Shown here piece by piece: positions 1 to 9,374 of a stretch of 64,000 bases of DNA. The translations under genes were made by a program, and so were the position numbers. This DNA comes from Nostoc carneum NIES-2107 (GTDB lineage Bacteria > Cyanobacteriota > Cyanobacteriia > Cyanobacteriales > Nostocaceae), in NCBI GenBank assembly GCA_002368155.1, contig AP018180.1, forward strand, positions 6,280,908 to 6,344,907. The letters run 5' to 3'. How positions within the stretch are numbered: the stretch's first letter is position 1; every line of letters starts with the position of its first letter. The notes below the pieces were generated by a model. That model did no database searches, had not been told where the DNA came from, and saw only the letters and a list, made by a program, of their open reading frames with translations.

Positions 1-2046
1 GCACCCCAAAGTCAACCCCGATTAGCGAATGAAAATGTTCCCCTAGTATGGGCCCAAAGTTTATATTTTCTAGCCCAAATGTTAAATGATGGGCTAATTG
101 CCATTGGTGATATTGACCCTTTGGGTAGACATTTATCTAGTGGCAAAAAACGAGAATCTCTCGTCCAAATTGCTTTAATTGCAGAAGATGAAGAATTACA
201 AACAAAACTCGAAGTTTATGGAATTGAAACCCAAACACCCAAACAATTAGAACCGATTCAAGTTAGAAATGCTGGGGATCTTTCAACTATTTATACCCAA
301 ATTGGGCGCAACGATAAACTAGGCTTAACAGGGCGGCCAGTGCGGCGCTTACGCAGTTTAACGACATCGCGCATTTTTCGGATTCATGGTCAAACAATTG
401 TATTTTTACCATCTTTCTTAGATGCCCAACAGTTTTACTTAACTCTTGATTACCATTTTCTGCTCGACCAAATTAGGAGTGAACTCGCTTACATTCAAAA
501 ATACTGGAGTGATTTAGGTCGTCCTACTTTGACTTTGATGTTAACTCATACCATGTTAGAAATTGGTGCTGATGCCTTATTAGAATTAATGCAAGAATTG
601 AAAAATGGTGTATGTAATGGTGTCAGAGTAAAACTAGGGCGATTAAATCAGTTAATGTTAACAGCAGCAATTCAAAGAATTGATTTTCTTCGAGATGATG
701 AATTTTCCCTACCAGCCGTCAAAGATGCAGGGCTACATTGCTATTATTTGGCATATCATCCCGGTAAAAATTGGCAATTAGGGCATACCCAAGAATTCCA
801 AATGGAATGTGAAACTAACTTGGGATTATTGCTGTCGGCTTTACGTGCTTCCGAAAATATTTACGAGCAAATTGAGCTACTGCAGACTTTAAGCCGCTTG
901 CAAGGGCTAGATTTTGATACTGGGTTTGGTGGGCCTAAGGCTGTGGTCACAGTAGACAATTTACTGGATGAAGTATATACCAAAGCTGGGGACTTAGGAT
1001 TGTGGGCGATCGTGCGTCGGGTTGCTGGTTTGCGACAAATGGTTGATATTGGTTTGTCCGATGCTGTCACGAGTATTTTAGTACGGGGTAAGCAAATTTC
1101 CGTGGGTAGAGCTTACAGCGAAGATTCACTGATCACTGTACCCAAGTCTCACCATGAAATAGCCGAGAAGATTAAAAACTTTTGTCGTGAAGATATCCGC
1201 GATCGCGTGCTGACCCAAGAGATAATTATCTATCTGGGTGTGCTGATTAGAACGGAACCCGAACTATTTCGCGGATTGCTGACATTGAAAGTCGGCTACC
1301 TCATCCTGTTAATTACCAGCAAACTAGCTAGAGAATTAAACGTTACTCAAGATGAAGCCTATGAATACTTAATGCAGTTATCGCCGTTTGAAGTCAAGAC
1401 GCGGTTGCAAAATGTCTTAGCTGAATATGCGGGGATGAGTAAGCTGTTACGCCAGCAAGAATCACTCCACGTAAAACAAAAAGAAAGCGATATTGATTGG
1501 GTATTACCATCCACCAATGATCCAGAAATTGAAGTTTCAGCAGGTGGATGGCGACGATTTCGCCAAGCTGAAGGCGCAACTGGACGCGTACCCAAAGACT
1601 TTTTCCAGCAAGTTTGGCTATTAATGAAACATTGCAAAGGTATAGTGATTGGCGATAAACTAGAACGCCGCAATCGCTTGGATAGTGAATTAATGCTGTC
1701 AGAAATGACATCAGGGGAAAAAAACTTTGCTTTATTAGTCGAGCATCTACTGAATAAAATTGAGGCTCCAGAATACCGTCAAGTAAATATTGAAGCATTA
1801 GTTGAGCTAGGAGCGATCGCAGCCAATAACCCCAACTTGCAAATTGAAGAATATATCGTCTTAGATGTATTAATTGGTCATGCCGTCAGATTAGCATGGT
1901 TAGATGCCCATCCCGAAAGAGGCGATCGCTATGATGAGGATAAGGCCAATGCTTGGCGATCGTTTTACAATACCTCTCCTAGAGATTGCGCTAACTATAT
2001 TTTGAAAGCCTTCCGCTTCTTGACGGAGTTTGTCAAAGATATATAA
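1..2046 (+). CDS. GH15 / phosphorylase-kinase-alpha-like protein, 5' truncated
   Basis: The reading frame is open from base 1, and codons before the first ATG (position 79) encode a plausible continuation (VWAQSLYFLAQ), so the gene starts upstream of the window. The visible 681 codons match the C-terminal two thirds of the cyanobacterial GH15 family, which is homologous to glucoamylases and to the regulatory alpha subunit of phosphorylase kinase. Members are usually above 1000 residues. In cyanobacteria the activity is not established; a role in glycogen or glucan metabolism is inference from the fold. The tail (about the last 100 codons) is rich in acidic and aromatic residues, as usual for these proteins. 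No catalytic residues can be assigned because the N-terminal (alpha/alpha)6 barrel is mostly outside the window. Confidence 0.8.
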   Translation, partial: APQSQPRLANENVPLVWAQSLYFLAQMLNDGLIAIGDIDPLGRHLSSGKKRESLVQIALIAEDEELQTKLEVYGIETQTPKQLEPIQVRNAGDLSTIYTQIGRNDKLGLTGRPVRRLRSLTTSRIFRIHGQTIVFLPSFLDAQQFYLTLDYHFLLDQIRSELAYIQKYWSDLGRPTLTLMLTHTMLEIGADALLELMQELKNGVCNGVRVKLGRLNQLMLTAAIQRIDFLRDDEFSLPAVKDAGLHCYYLAYHPGKNWQLGHTQEFQMECETNLGLLLSALRASENIYEQIELLQTLSRLQGLDFDTGFGGPKAVVTVDNLLDEVYTKAGDLGLWAIVRRVAGLRQMVDIGLSDAVTSILVRGKQISVGRAYSEDSLITVPKSHHEIAEKIKNFCREDIRDRVLTQEIIIYLGVLIRTEPELFRGLLTLKVGYLILLITSKLARELNVTQDEAYEYLMQLSPFEVKTRLQNVLAEYAGMSKLLRQQESLHVKQKESDIDWVLPSTNDPEIEVSAGGWRRFRQAEGATGRVPKDFFQQVWLLMKHCKGIVIGDKLERRNRLDSELMLSEMTSGEKNFALLVEHLLNKIEAPEYRQVNIEALVELGAIAANNPNLQIEEYIVLDVLIGHAVRLAWLDAHPERGDRYDEDKANAWRSFYNTSPRDCANYILKAFRFLTEFVKDI

Positions 2047-2102
2047 CCCACCAGGGAAATAAGCTTTTACGCATTTAAGTTGCGTAATTACTCATCCAGA
2101 TT

Positions 2103-2149
2103 GTCAAGAGTCAAAGGTCAAGAGTCCAAGTTTAGCCTTGACTCTTGAC
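2103..2149. repeat. GTCAAGAGTC direct/inverted repeat
   Basis: GTCAAGAGTC occurs twice in direct orientation (from 2103 and 2117) and once inverted (ending at 2149), so either direct copy can pair with the inverted one. It lies between the convergent GH15-like and DUF1232 genes and may act as a terminator or be a dispersed intergenic repeat. Confidence 0.5.
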
Positions 2150-2209
2150 GACCCAAACAAGATGTAGGTGCAATTTTAGATGTACATCAGCTTATAACTT
2201 CTGCGTCAC

Positions 2210-2241
2210 AAAAAATATCCCCTTACTTAGAAAGCAGGGGG
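2210..2241 (-). terminator. Intrinsic terminator of the DUF1232 gene
   Basis: Read on the minus strand, CCCCTGCTT and AAGTAAGGGG form an imperfect stem with a TCT loop, followed at once by ATATTTTTTG. It lies downstream of the minus-strand DUF1232 stop codon, which is the right place and orientation. Confidence 0.5.
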
Positions 2242-2269
2242 TTCATTAAATTTTATATTTTTTAAAAAA

Positions 2270-2584
2270 CTACTTGACAGATACAGCATCAACATCGACA
2301 GTATTCCCGGTGGCGCTAGAATCCTCGGGTGTAGTACTTGTATTGGTTTCTACATAACCCTTACGAGCTTTCCAGCCTTCAATCACGAGTCCAGATACCT
2401 CAGTAACTAACAGGGTCAGCAGTAAAACATCATCAATTTCTCCCACAATGGGAATAAAATCTGGGGCGATATCAATGGGACTGACAATATAAACTAGTGT
2501 TCCTAAAATTACCCACCAACGGTATTTGGGATTGCGAAGCAAATTCCGATACCAAGTGTAAACTGATTTAAGTGAAAATTTCAT
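2270..2584 (-). CDS. DUF1232 (YkvA-like) small membrane protein
   Basis: 104 residues. The core WWVILGTLVYIVSPIDIAPD, followed by a short loop and the IDDVLLLTLLVTE helix, is the DUF1232/YkvA signature: two hydrophobic helices around a YxxSPxDxxPDxxP motif. The family is widespread and its molecular function is unknown. The C-terminal 25 residues are polar and rich in Ser/Thr. It stands alone on its strand, has its own terminator-like hairpin, and diverges from the exbB gene. Start ATG at 2584 has a GGAGG-type site just upstream on the minus strand (GGAGGTTCAAAAC). Confidence 0.85.
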   Translation of the reverse strand: MKFSLKSVYTWYRNLLRNPKYRWWVILGTLVYIVSPIDIAPDFIPIVGEIDDVLLLTLLVTEVSGLVIEGWKARKGYVETNTSTTPEDSSATGNTVDVDAVSVK

Positions 2585-3037
2585 GTTTTGAACCTCCAGT
2601 TACCTTTAATTTTGGCAAATTGTGCCTAAAATTCCCGGTGGGAATAACCGTCCAATTTTGTCTGGGAGATGCTACTAAGGAACTTCCAACTAAAAAATAT
2701 ACAATCGCCCCCTTGAGTATGGGAAGCTGAAGAAGCAGTGGAGGAAGAACTATACAATGATATTTGCTCTGAACTCATTGCATAATTTATTTTCTGCAAG
2801 TCATAAAACAATTCAAAATTCCAAATACCTGTGAAAAGGCTTAGGTCTACAAAATTCAAAATTGTTAAATCTAGAGATGATCAGCATTCTGGCTGCTGAG
2901 TTTATGTACAGTGAAAATGCAAGATAAATATTGTGATTATGTAATCCGGCATAAGAGTATGGTAGTGGTGCATTAATCTCTAGAATTAAATTGCTTTGGC
3001 ATAGTTGCTCTAGATATGCAGAGAGGAGACTTAAACC
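2585..3037. other. Intergenic region with divergent promoters of DUF1232 and exbB
   Basis: About 450 bp without a supported gene. A 77-codon minus-strand frame is present but has no recognisable composition or homology and spans the likely promoter region. A small palindrome (TTCCCGGTGGGAA, near 2632) lies close to the DUF1232 start. The exbB ribosome site (GAGAGGAGAC) is at the right edge. Confidence 0.5.
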
Positions 3038-3811
3038 GTGGATATTTTAGATTTGTTTCAAAAAGGCGGCCCAGCGATGTGGCCTTTGCTGGCGCTGTCA
3101 ATTTTAGCTTTGAGTGTGATTTTTGAGCGTTTGTGGTTCTGGCTGCGAATTCTCACTCAAGAAAAAGAAATAGTTGATCGTGTTTTAGATGCTGCTGCTG
3201 AAAACTGGGAAATAGCAGCAGATATTGCTAGACAGGCGACAAATCAACCAATCGGTCGGTTTCTCTATGCTCCGTTGAGACTCACGAAAAACGATGCAGA
3301 AACCTTTCGCTTGGCTTTGGAAGCAACCGCAGAAGACGAGTTAGCTGGAATGCGGCGAGGCGAAAAGCTTTTAGAAGCTGTCATTGCACTTGCGCCACTT
3401 TTGGGATTGTTGGGTACAGTTTTAGGTTTGATTCAATCTCTACGTTCAATTCGGATTGGTGACCTGGGAACCGAATCTGCTGCTGGGGTAACTACTGGTA
3501 TTGGTGAATCCCTAATTAGTACAGCCAGTGGATTAATAGTTGCTATTGTGAGTTTGGTTTTCTACCGCCTATTTCAAAGTTTTGTAGTTAACCAAGTCAA
3601 GGTTTTTCGCAAAGCCGGTAATGATATGGAATTGCTTTACCGTCAGTCACCACCAGACTTGAGTAATACTGCAGCAATAATTTTGCGAGAATCTGCACGA
3701 GAAAATTTTACCCCACCCCGTAAACGTGGTAGAAACAAGTTTTCTAATGCTCCTGAAGTTACAGAACCAACTGATTCATTAGATTCTGAGAATAATCAAA
3801 GTAATTCGTAG
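3038..3811 (+). CDS. exbB: MotA/TolQ/ExbB proton channel family protein
   Basis: 257 residues with three predicted membrane helices at about 14-36, 111-133 and 157-180. Helix two carries the family segment [13 protein letters not shown] and helix three the [10 protein letters not shown] segment. These proteins form pentameric proton channels in the inner membrane with an ExbD/TolR partner and energise outer-membrane transport or envelope integrity. The charged C-terminal tail is longer than in E. coli ExbB. GTG start at 3038, preceded by GAGAGGAGAC with good spacing. ExbD follows 101 bases downstream, so the two are a functional pair. No TonB or receptor gene lies in the window, so the energised substrate is not known. 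Confidence 0.88.
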   Translation: MDILDLFQKGGPAMWPLLALSILALSVIFERLWFWLRILTQEKEIVDRVLDAAAENWEIAADIARQATNQPIGRFLYAPLRLTKNDAETFRLALEATAEDELAGMRRGEKLLEAVIALAPLLGLLGTVLGLIQSLRSIRIGDLGTESAAGVTTGIGESLISTASGLIVAIVSLVFYRLFQSFVVNQVKVFRKAGNDMELLYRQSPPDLSNTAAIILRESARENFTPPRKRGRNKFSNAPEVTEPTDSLDSENNQSNS

Positions 3812-3816
3812 TTGAT

Positions 3817-3876
3817 AATTCGTAATTCGTAGTTAGCATCGTTAGTAGGTTTTCCTTTAATTACGAATTACGAATT
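3817..3876. repeat. 15-bp perfect inverted repeat between exbB and exbD
   Basis: AATTCGTAATTCGTA at 3817-3831 is the exact reverse complement of 3862-3876, with a 30-base loop. It sits immediately after the exbB stop, inside the probable operon, and could act as an attenuator or mRNA-stability hairpin. Similar A+T-rich inverted repeats are common between cyanobacterial genes. Confidence 0.6.
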
Positions 3877-3912
3877 TGTAATTTGACCCATCAAAATAGT
3901 TACAGAGAAACA

Positions 3913-4587
3913 ATGAAAATAAATTTACATACTCCAGTTGAAGAAGTTCAAATTCAACTTATTCCCTTGATTGATGTCGTTTTTTGTATTTTGACATTTT
4001 TTTTGTTGGCGGCTTTGCAATTCACTCGCCAAGAAGCAATTAATGCCATTAATCTAGATTTACCTAAAGCTAACACTGGTACATCACCGACTGCCGCGCT
4101 ACAGGGCAATAGCAATATCTTACCTGTAACTGTTGACGCTGTTGGTCAAACCTATGTAGAAAAACAAATGGTCAGACGAGACCAATTAGCAGCAATTTTA
4201 AAGAATTATGTTCAACAAAACCCTAATGGCGTTTTGGTACTGAATGCATCGCGGACAGCAACATACAACGATGTCATCGAAACCTTAGACTTACTTCGCC
4301 AAGTAGGAGGCGATCGCGTATCTTTGGGAATTATACCAAACCAATCTCAAACACCCACTAATTCTACTCTTCCTGGCATTCCAGCTTTTCCCACTAACCC
4401 TGGTGCTAATCCTGTACCAAATACTGCACCAGTTCCAGGCATCAATCCTCAAGGTAATGTTAATCCTAACTTACCTACAGCACCTACTTCGCCTCAAACT
4501 GGTCAAAATCTTCAGATTGCTCCTAACGCCACAACACCCAACAAAACGGTAGCACCAGGAAAAACTACTTCTACTCCTGCAAGATGA
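3913..4587 (+). CDS. exbD: ExbD/TolR family biopolymer transport protein
   Basis: About 224 residues from ATG 3913; an upstream in-frame TTG at 3883 lies inside the inverted-repeat region and is less likely. One membrane helix at about 17-37 carries PLIDVVF, whose Asp (residue 21 from this start) is the conserved proton-path aspartate of ExbD/TolR. The periplasmic domain follows to about residue 140. The last 80 residues are unusually rich in Pro, Asn and Thr, a long low-complexity tail that may span the peptidoglycan. It works with the preceding ExbB as stator of a proton-driven envelope motor. Confidence 0.87.
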   Translation: MKINLHTPVEEVQIQLIPLIDVVFCILTFFLLAALQFTRQEAINAINLDLPKANTGTSPTAALQGNSNILPVTVDAVGQTYVEKQMVRRDQLAAILKNYVQQNPNGVLVLNASRTATYNDVIETLDLLRQVGGDRVSLGIIPNQSQTPTNSTLPGIPAFPTNPGANPVPNTAPVPGINPQGNVNPNLPTAPTSPQTGQNLQIAPNATTPNKTVAPGKTTSTPAR

Positions 4588-4596
4588 TCTGAAGAT

Positions 4597-4620
4597 GGTG
4601 CGTTAATTAAGTAACGCACC
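4597..4620 (+). terminator. Hairpin downstream of exbD
   Basis: GGTGCGTTA pairs perfectly with TAACGCACC (9 bp, 6-base loop) ten bases after the exbD stop. There is no U-run, so it may be a processing hairpin or a copy of a dispersed repeat rather than a classic intrinsic terminator. Confidence 0.5.
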
Positions 4621-5285
4621 CTACCGATTATTGAGATAATTTATTTTTTGTATTACTTCAACTGTCACGTATTTAATTTTTTACTAATATTTTTACTCTT
4701 TTTGTAACTTACCTATTACTGGACTTTTAAATTACAAAGTCACACATGTTGTAGATTAATAACGGTTAAATATCAATCATCAACAGCCAAAATTTAATGA
4801 TGCAACTTGCATAATATACAGCTTAAAACTAAAAATATTCCAAATAAACTTTTCCGAAATAAAAAACTCTGCTAATTTAGAAATAGTAAGCTGATTTTCA
4901 AAAATTGTTTCCCAGTAGACTGAGTATTTATTCGTCTGTTTATAGTCTTGATGAGGGTAAATAAGTTCGTAATCAGTGCTTGAGTCGTGAAATTTTCAGC
5001 ACAAGGCTGACTCATTGCGAACTCATCGAGATGAATGACACAGGCTATTAAGTTACAACAGGTTTATCTTGCATATTTACTCATTAAAATAACTCTTGCT
5101 TGAATAGAGAGTAACTAGTTAATTATGCTGGCTTTCTGCGTTTATTAAACTAGCATTCCCAAGCCAAGATAGACACAAATTAATGTAAGAATGTGCAACT
5201 TAAATCGGTTATAGCTTAGTATTTTTAGCTCAAGACTCAGTACTTTTTCATTTCAATTCCTATCGCCATTAGCGTTCTCAGGGTT
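4621..5285. other. Long A+T-rich intergenic region
   Basis: About 670 bp with no ORF of credible length or composition on the forward strand. A 130-codon minus-strand frame at its right end overlaps the holin-like gene and is a shadow. No tRNA, clear repeat or riboswitch was recognised. Confidence 0.5.
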
Positions 5286-5291
5286 GTGGCA

Positions 5292-5657
5292 ATGAGTGAA
5301 ATTTGGAAAATTGTAGTTGTTTGGATAGTAACATCTATTAGTTTGCTGATTATTAGCAAGCTACCTTTGGGAGTAGAAATTGATACTCCCGATAAAGCAT
5401 TACTTTCAGCAGCAGTTCTCGGCATTGTAACAGCATTAGTAAGACCAGTTCTCGGACTCGCTTTTATATTACCAAGTCTGCTGACATTAGATATGTTATC
5501 CGGCTTGTTTACATTTATGGTCGCCGTTGTTTGTTTTAGTATTGCTGCTTGGTTAGTAGAAGGCTTTCGCTTACGCTTCGGTATTTGGAGTGCCATATTA
5601 GGAGCGTTTGCACTCACTATCATCAACAATTTAATTTACCGATTATTGGGTGTATAG
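5292..5657 (+). CDS. Phage-holin-family (YvlD/PF04020-like) membrane protein
   Basis: 121 residues from ATG 5292 (a GTG two codons upstream is the alternative; AGGG lies 8 bases before the ATG). Four hydrophobic segments are visible: VVVWIVTSISLLIIS, LLSAAVLGIVTALV, the GLFTFMVAVVCFSIAAW region and ILGAFALTIINNLIY. The order and the LGI-x5-VRP motif match the YvlD/Phage_holin_4_2 family. In free-living bacteria these are chromosomal membrane proteins of unknown function, not lysis genes, and no phage gene is nearby. Confidence 0.8.
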   Translation: MSEIWKIVVVWIVTSISLLIISKLPLGVEIDTPDKALLSAAVLGIVTALVRPVLGLAFILPSLLTLDMLSGLFTFMVAVVCFSIAAWLVEGFRLRFGIWSAILGAFALTIINNLIYRLLGV

Positions 5658-5789
5658 GCAATTAATTTGAAGTGAAAAATACCCAATTTTCAAACTTCAG
5701 CAACAGATCCAAAATTAGAACCTATTTTGTTATCTGGCCTGGCTAATTTTAAATTTTGAATTGGTATGACTCGAATCTAAAACATACAA

Positions 5790-5813
5790 ACCCCGTAACC
5801 TGGCGGTCGGGGT
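5790..5813 (-). terminator. Terminator of psb29
   Basis: On the minus strand ACCCCG and CGGGGT enclose a 12-base loop that can itself form an ACC/GGT mini-stem, followed by the T-rich TTTGTATGTTTT. It lies about 30 bases beyond the psb29 stop codon. Confidence 0.5.
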
Positions 5814-5845
5814 CAATCCAAAATCGAAAATAGTTTTACTATATA

Positions 5846-6553
5846 CTATTCGTTGGTGCTAGGAGGCGCAACAGTAGTAGTTGATTGTTGCTTACGCTGT
5901 TCGCGTTTTTTGCGATCAGCTAAGAGCATATCCGCCATTACTACTAGCGCTTGTGCTATTTTATCGAGATTAGATCGGTAAAGATCCAAATCTTTAGTGA
6001 ATTTATCATCAGACAGATGCAAGCCAGTAGCAATCTTTTTCAGAGCTTCGTTGCGCTGCTTTTCGTCTTTGACTAATTCAGGATCGGAAATTTCCAATAA
6101 CGAAAATAAACCAATTGCAAATAAGCGGTTGTATTTAAATTTAGGATTATTGGCGATCGCTTGCAATTGTGCTTGCAAGTCAGCATCTCTATCTAAAGTA
6201 GTACTTTGACTCAGCCAGGCAATTAAATCATTTACTGGTAGGCTTTTAGCTATACCTTGCAATCTTTCAGCATCTTGCCTGTAGCGTTGCTCGTCTTGCT
6301 CTACAGCCTGACATAAGGCACTAAAAATCGATTCCTTATCCCGTTCTGGTTGGTAGCCTTGCATAAACCGGTCAAAGGTTGTGACAACGCCCAAGCCATA
6401 AATCGGATTGTAGCTAAAATCGACATTTACTGACAGCAGATGCATTTCCACCATCAACTCTTCCACTACCCGACGATAAATCGTGTTGATTGGACGGGTG
6501 TGAACAGAGTAGAATGTTCGTTTTGTATCAGAGACAGTACGGACGTTATTCAC
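5846..6553 (-). CDS. psb29: Psb29/THF1, photosystem II biogenesis and thylakoid formation protein
   Basis: 235 residues, the family's usual cyanobacterial length. The N-terminal region (TVSDTKRTFYSVHTRPINTI) and the segment VDFSYNPIYGLGVVTTFDRF are characteristic of Psb29/THF1. The rest is helical with a charged, coiled C-terminal end (ADRKKREQRKQQ). The protein binds FtsH proteases at the thylakoid and affects PSII repair and biogenesis; it is conserved from cyanobacteria to plants. It is monocistronic here, flanked by a terminator hairpin and by a 300-bp upstream gap. Confidence 0.93.
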   Translation of the reverse strand: MNNVRTVSDTKRTFYSVHTRPINTIYRRVVEELMVEMHLLSVNVDFSYNPIYGLGVVTTFDRFMQGYQPERDKESIFSALCQAVEQDEQRYRQDAERLQGIAKSLPVNDLIAWLSQSTTLDRDADLQAQLQAIANNPKFKYNRLFAIGLFSLLEISDPELVKDEKQRNEALKKIATGLHLSDDKFTKDLDLYRSNLDKIAQALVVMADMLLADRKKREQRKQQSTTTVAPPSTNE

Positions 6554-6849
6554 AAAGAAAATGTTAAGGGCGACGTGTTTTTATTCTCTCGCTTAAAGTC
6601 CACTTTGCCAAGTTCGGGTTTCCACTAGCGAGTCAGTGGTTTACAATATTTTTACATTATTAACTATAGTTTACATTTTCATCCTGATCTTATGCTTTGG
6701 CATCAAGCTATCCAGTATGGGAGTGCAAAATTTTGCACCTGAGTAAGACAAAGATATAGCAAGTAAACATGAGCATTAGCATTGATACAGATATTTTTAT
6801 CTGAATATCAGCTTAAAACTACTATATTTAACTTTTTATAACCAAATTT
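6554..6849. other. Divergent promoter region of psb29 and the bilin lyase gene
   Basis: About 300 bp with no supported gene. Both neighbours serve photosynthesis, so co-regulation is possible, but no operator was recognised. Confidence 0.4.
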
Positions 6850-7446
6850 ATGAGTTTTTCTCCCGAGTTAATCGCTTTAGGTGAGTACCTAGCTGGCGAA
6901 TTTGATAATAAAGAACAAGCCATTGCTGATCCTGTTTGGTATGTCCACCTCCGAATGTGGCAAAGACCAGTCAATTTATTTACAGAAGACAGTATTACTT
7001 TGTTTGCGGAACAAGCTAGTATTGTAAATCTCGATCATCCTTATCGGCAAAGGATTCTACGCTTACAACCAGGACATAGCTCTGATGAACCTGTAAAAGT
7101 ACAATACTATATGTTTAAAGACCCTAGCCTTTTCATCGGTGCAGGTCGCAATCCAGCTTTACTCAACACATTAACAGCCAGCCAATTAGATTTATTACCA
7201 GGCTGCGTCCTCTCAGTTACTCAGCAAATAATAGCCCCTAACTGTTATAAGTTTGCTGCAACCCCACTGCCCAATACTAATTGCAGCTTTACCTATCTAG
7301 GTAACACCATCCATGTTTCTTTAGGTTTTGAAGCCTCTGCAACAGAATTTCACAGTTACGATAAAGGAATTGACCCAGAAACCGGAAAAGCTACTTGGGG
7401 CGCAGTTTTAGGCCCTTATCGCTACACTAAGCGAGAGCAGTACTGA
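6850..7446 (+). CDS. cpcT: CpcT/CpeT-type phycobiliprotein chromophore lyase
   Basis: 198 residues. The order LGEYLAGEFDNKEQAIADP, VHLRMWQRPV, then YRQRILRL is that of the CpcT/CpeT (CpeT1) family. These enzymes attach phycocyanobilin through a thioether to the beta-subunit cysteine (Cys-153 equivalent) of phycocyanin or phycoerythrocyanin, forming a ten-stranded beta barrel that binds the bilin. Length is typical. The CpcT versus CpeT assignment rests on general resemblance, because no phycobiliprotein genes are adjacent. ATG at 6850. Confidence 0.85.
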   Translation: MSFSPELIALGEYLAGEFDNKEQAIADPVWYVHLRMWQRPVNLFTEDSITLFAEQASIVNLDHPYRQRILRLQPGHSSDEPVKVQYYMFKDPSLFIGAGRNPALLNTLTASQLDLLPGCVLSVTQQIIAPNCYKFAATPLPNTNCSFTYLGNTIHVSLGFEASATEFHSYDKGIDPETGKATWGAVLGPYRYTKREQY

Positions 7447-7474
7447 GTGGTGACTACTAAGGCAGAAGTAAAAT

Positions 7475-7498
7475 CAAAGGTAAGATAATTTACCTTTG
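7475..7498. terminator. Bidirectional hairpin between convergent cpcT and STAS genes
   Basis: CAAAGGTAA and TTACCTTTG form a perfect 9-bp stem with a 6-base loop, placed between two convergent genes. A second weaker palindrome follows (GGTTGGGGAAATTTCTCCAAC). Confidence 0.5.
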
Positions 7499-7559
7499 TT
7501 ACCTTCGGTTGGGGAAATTTCTCCAACTCAGTACTTATGACTCATAACTCAGCACTGTT

Positions 7560-7928
7560 TTAACTAGCGATGCTCCGAGGTACACCTTCTAAAGCTTCTT
7601 CTTCTGTTTCAAAGATTTCAAACACAGTATCCATCATCGTTACTTCAAAGACGAGTTTGGCTTCTGTGTGTACGTTACAGATGCGGAAACTGCCTTTGAG
7701 TTTATCAGCATCACGCATACCAGCGACTAAAGAAGTTAGTCCAGAACTATCAATAAAGTTGACCTGACTAAGATTCACAACTACATGGCGGCTGAGTTTG
7801 GAAATACATTCCTGTAACTTCAGGCGAAATTGCCAGGCGGTGGTGATATCCAAGCGCCCTGTCGGTGCCAAGACAATAACAGTGTTACCATCTTGGGTTA
7901 TATAGGTTTTCTGCTCTATCTGAATCAC
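7560..7928 (-). CDS. STAS-domain anti-sigma-factor antagonist
   Basis: 122 residues forming one STAS domain. The motif NFIDSSGLTSLVAGMRDA carries the Ser pair (61-62) where SpoIIAA-like antagonists are phosphorylated by their cognate kinase. Such proteins act by partner switching with an anti-sigma kinase and a PP2C phosphatase. No RsbW-like kinase lies beside it, so its partner is encoded elsewhere; the PP2C gene 42 kb away is not an obvious candidate. The protein ends in a short tail after the domain. The 393 bp upstream to the hemF stop contain no other recognisable gene. Confidence 0.85.
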   Translation of the reverse strand: MIQIEQKTYITQDGNTVIVLAPTGRLDITTAWQFRLKLQECISKLSRHVVVNLSQVNFIDSSGLTSLVAGMRDADKLKGSFRICNVHTEAKLVFEVTMMDTVFEIFETEEEALEGVPRSIAS

Positions 7929-8321
7929 TTAGCCTCCCTGTGGCATTCCTGTGAGAGTTAACTACGTATTTAAAGCTGTTATTGGCGAGTCAAAAGACTT
8001 ACTTGTTTGGGAAGTTTGTTCCATTACTGGGATGATGCCAGCAAAATTAGTAAATTAATTGACTCACCATTAACAGAAAAATTTAATCCTGTACTTGAGA
8101 TTAACAAGCAACAGCTAAAAATGTCACCTATTTTTACTAGGTGGTTATCTTTAGTAGTTTAACTCACTAAAATGGTGCTGAGTGTCCAGATACACGTGTT
8201 TGATTTTCAAAAGCGGAAAATAGCAGAATTACAGATGCAAATCCCTAAATACCGACTTTCTTCGTTGATTCTTGCAGATTGATACCTGAGATTTACAGAC
8301 AAATCAACAACTCCACAACCC
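7929..8321. other. Intergenic region between hemF and the STAS gene
   Basis: About 390 bp upstream of the minus-strand STAS gene. It presumably holds the promoter of that gene and the hemF terminator; nothing specific was recognised. Confidence 0.4.
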
Positions 8322-9374
8322 TTAATCTGCAGTATGATTGGGTGTCCAATTTATCCAATCTTGAGGCTTGAGGAAAGTTTCGTACAATTCGGCTTCTGGG
8401 GTATTAGCTTCTGGTTGATACCCGTACTCCCAACGTACTAACGGAGGTAGCGACATGAGAATTGATTCTGTACGTCCGTTGGTTTGGAGTCCGAAAATTG
8501 TACCTCGGTCGTAAACCAAGTTGAATTCTACATATCTTCCCCGGCGATAGAGTTGGAAATTCCGTTCGCGATCGCCATATTCCATTTGATGGCGGCGTTC
8601 TACAATGGGTAGGTAAGCTGGCAAGAAAGCTGCACCACAGCTTTGTACTAAAGCAAACAATTCTTCCCAAGTTCTTTGTGGTAAAGTTCCTACCTGGTTG
8701 CTATAAATAGCTGCTTCCCCATTGGGGTTAGGGCCGTGATATAAGGCACCTTGACCATCTTGATAATCCAAGAATAGACCGCCTACACCTCTTGTCTCAT
8801 TGCGATGCTTGAGGTAGAAATATTCATCACACCAGCGCTTGAAGACAGGGTAATACTCTGGATGATGTTGATCGCAAGCTTGCTTCAGTGTTTTATGGAA
8901 ATGCTGCGCGTCTTCAGCAAAAGGGTAGTAAGGTGTCAAATCCGCACCACCACCAAACCACCAGACTGGGCCTGCCTCAAAATAGCGATAATTTAAATGG
9001 ACAGTTGGTGCATAGGGGTTACGCGGGTGTAAAACCAAAGAAGTTCCTGTGGCATAAAAACCATGTCCAGCTGCTTCCGGACGTTGGGTCAAAATGGAAG
9101 GTGGTAAATGGGAACCCCAAACTTCAGAAAAATTTACACCAGCCTGTTCAAATATTGCACCATCACGCAGAACACGCGATCGCCCTCCACCACCTTCTGG
9201 CCGTTCCCAACTATCTTCGTGAAAATTAGCTACACCATCTAAATTAGCCAAAGCTGTACTAATTTCATCTTGTAGCTGTTTCATAAACTGACTAACTCTA
9301 AGTTTCGCGTCAGTTGGTGGGAGAAACTTAGATGAGTCTACGGCCAAAGTAGGGGTTTGCGAGTTGATCAACAT
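8322..9374 (-). CDS. hemF: Oxygen-dependent coproporphyrinogen III oxidase
   Basis: 350 residues, the typical cyanobacterial length. The enzyme oxidatively decarboxylates two propionates of coproporphyrinogen III to give protoporphyrinogen IX in the heme/chlorophyll pathway, using O2. Signature blocks are visible in order: [45 protein letters not shown], and the [14 protein letters not shown] region near the C terminus. It is a soluble homodimer. ATG at 9374. The gene is monocistronic, with a 600-bp upstream gap. Confidence 0.95.
   Translation of the reverse strand: MLINSQTPTLAVDSSKFLPPTDAKLRVSQFMKQLQDEISTALANLDGVANFHEDSWERPEGGGGRSRVLRDGAIFEQAGVNFSEVWGSHLPPSILTQRPEAAGHGFYATGTSLVLHPRNPYAPTVHLNYRYFEAGPVWWFGGGADLTPYYPFAEDAQHFHKTLKQACDQHHPEYYPVFKRWCDEYFYLKHRNETRGVGGLFLDYQDGQGALYHGPNPNGEAAIYSNQVGTLPQRTWEELFALVQSCGAAFLPAYLPIVERRHQMEYGDRERNFQLYRRGRYVEFNLVYDRGTIFGLQTNGRTESILMSLPPLVRWEYGYQPEANTPEAELYETFLKPQDWINWTPNHTAD

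Noticed and set aside
2626-2859. 77-codon minus-strand frame upstream of exbB
   Set aside because: Low-complexity Ser/Phe-rich translation and overlap with the promoter region.
5292-5657. Prophage indicated by the holin-family gene
   Set aside because: No lysin, capsid, terminase or integrase gene around it; this holin-fold family is chromosomal in many free-living bacteria.
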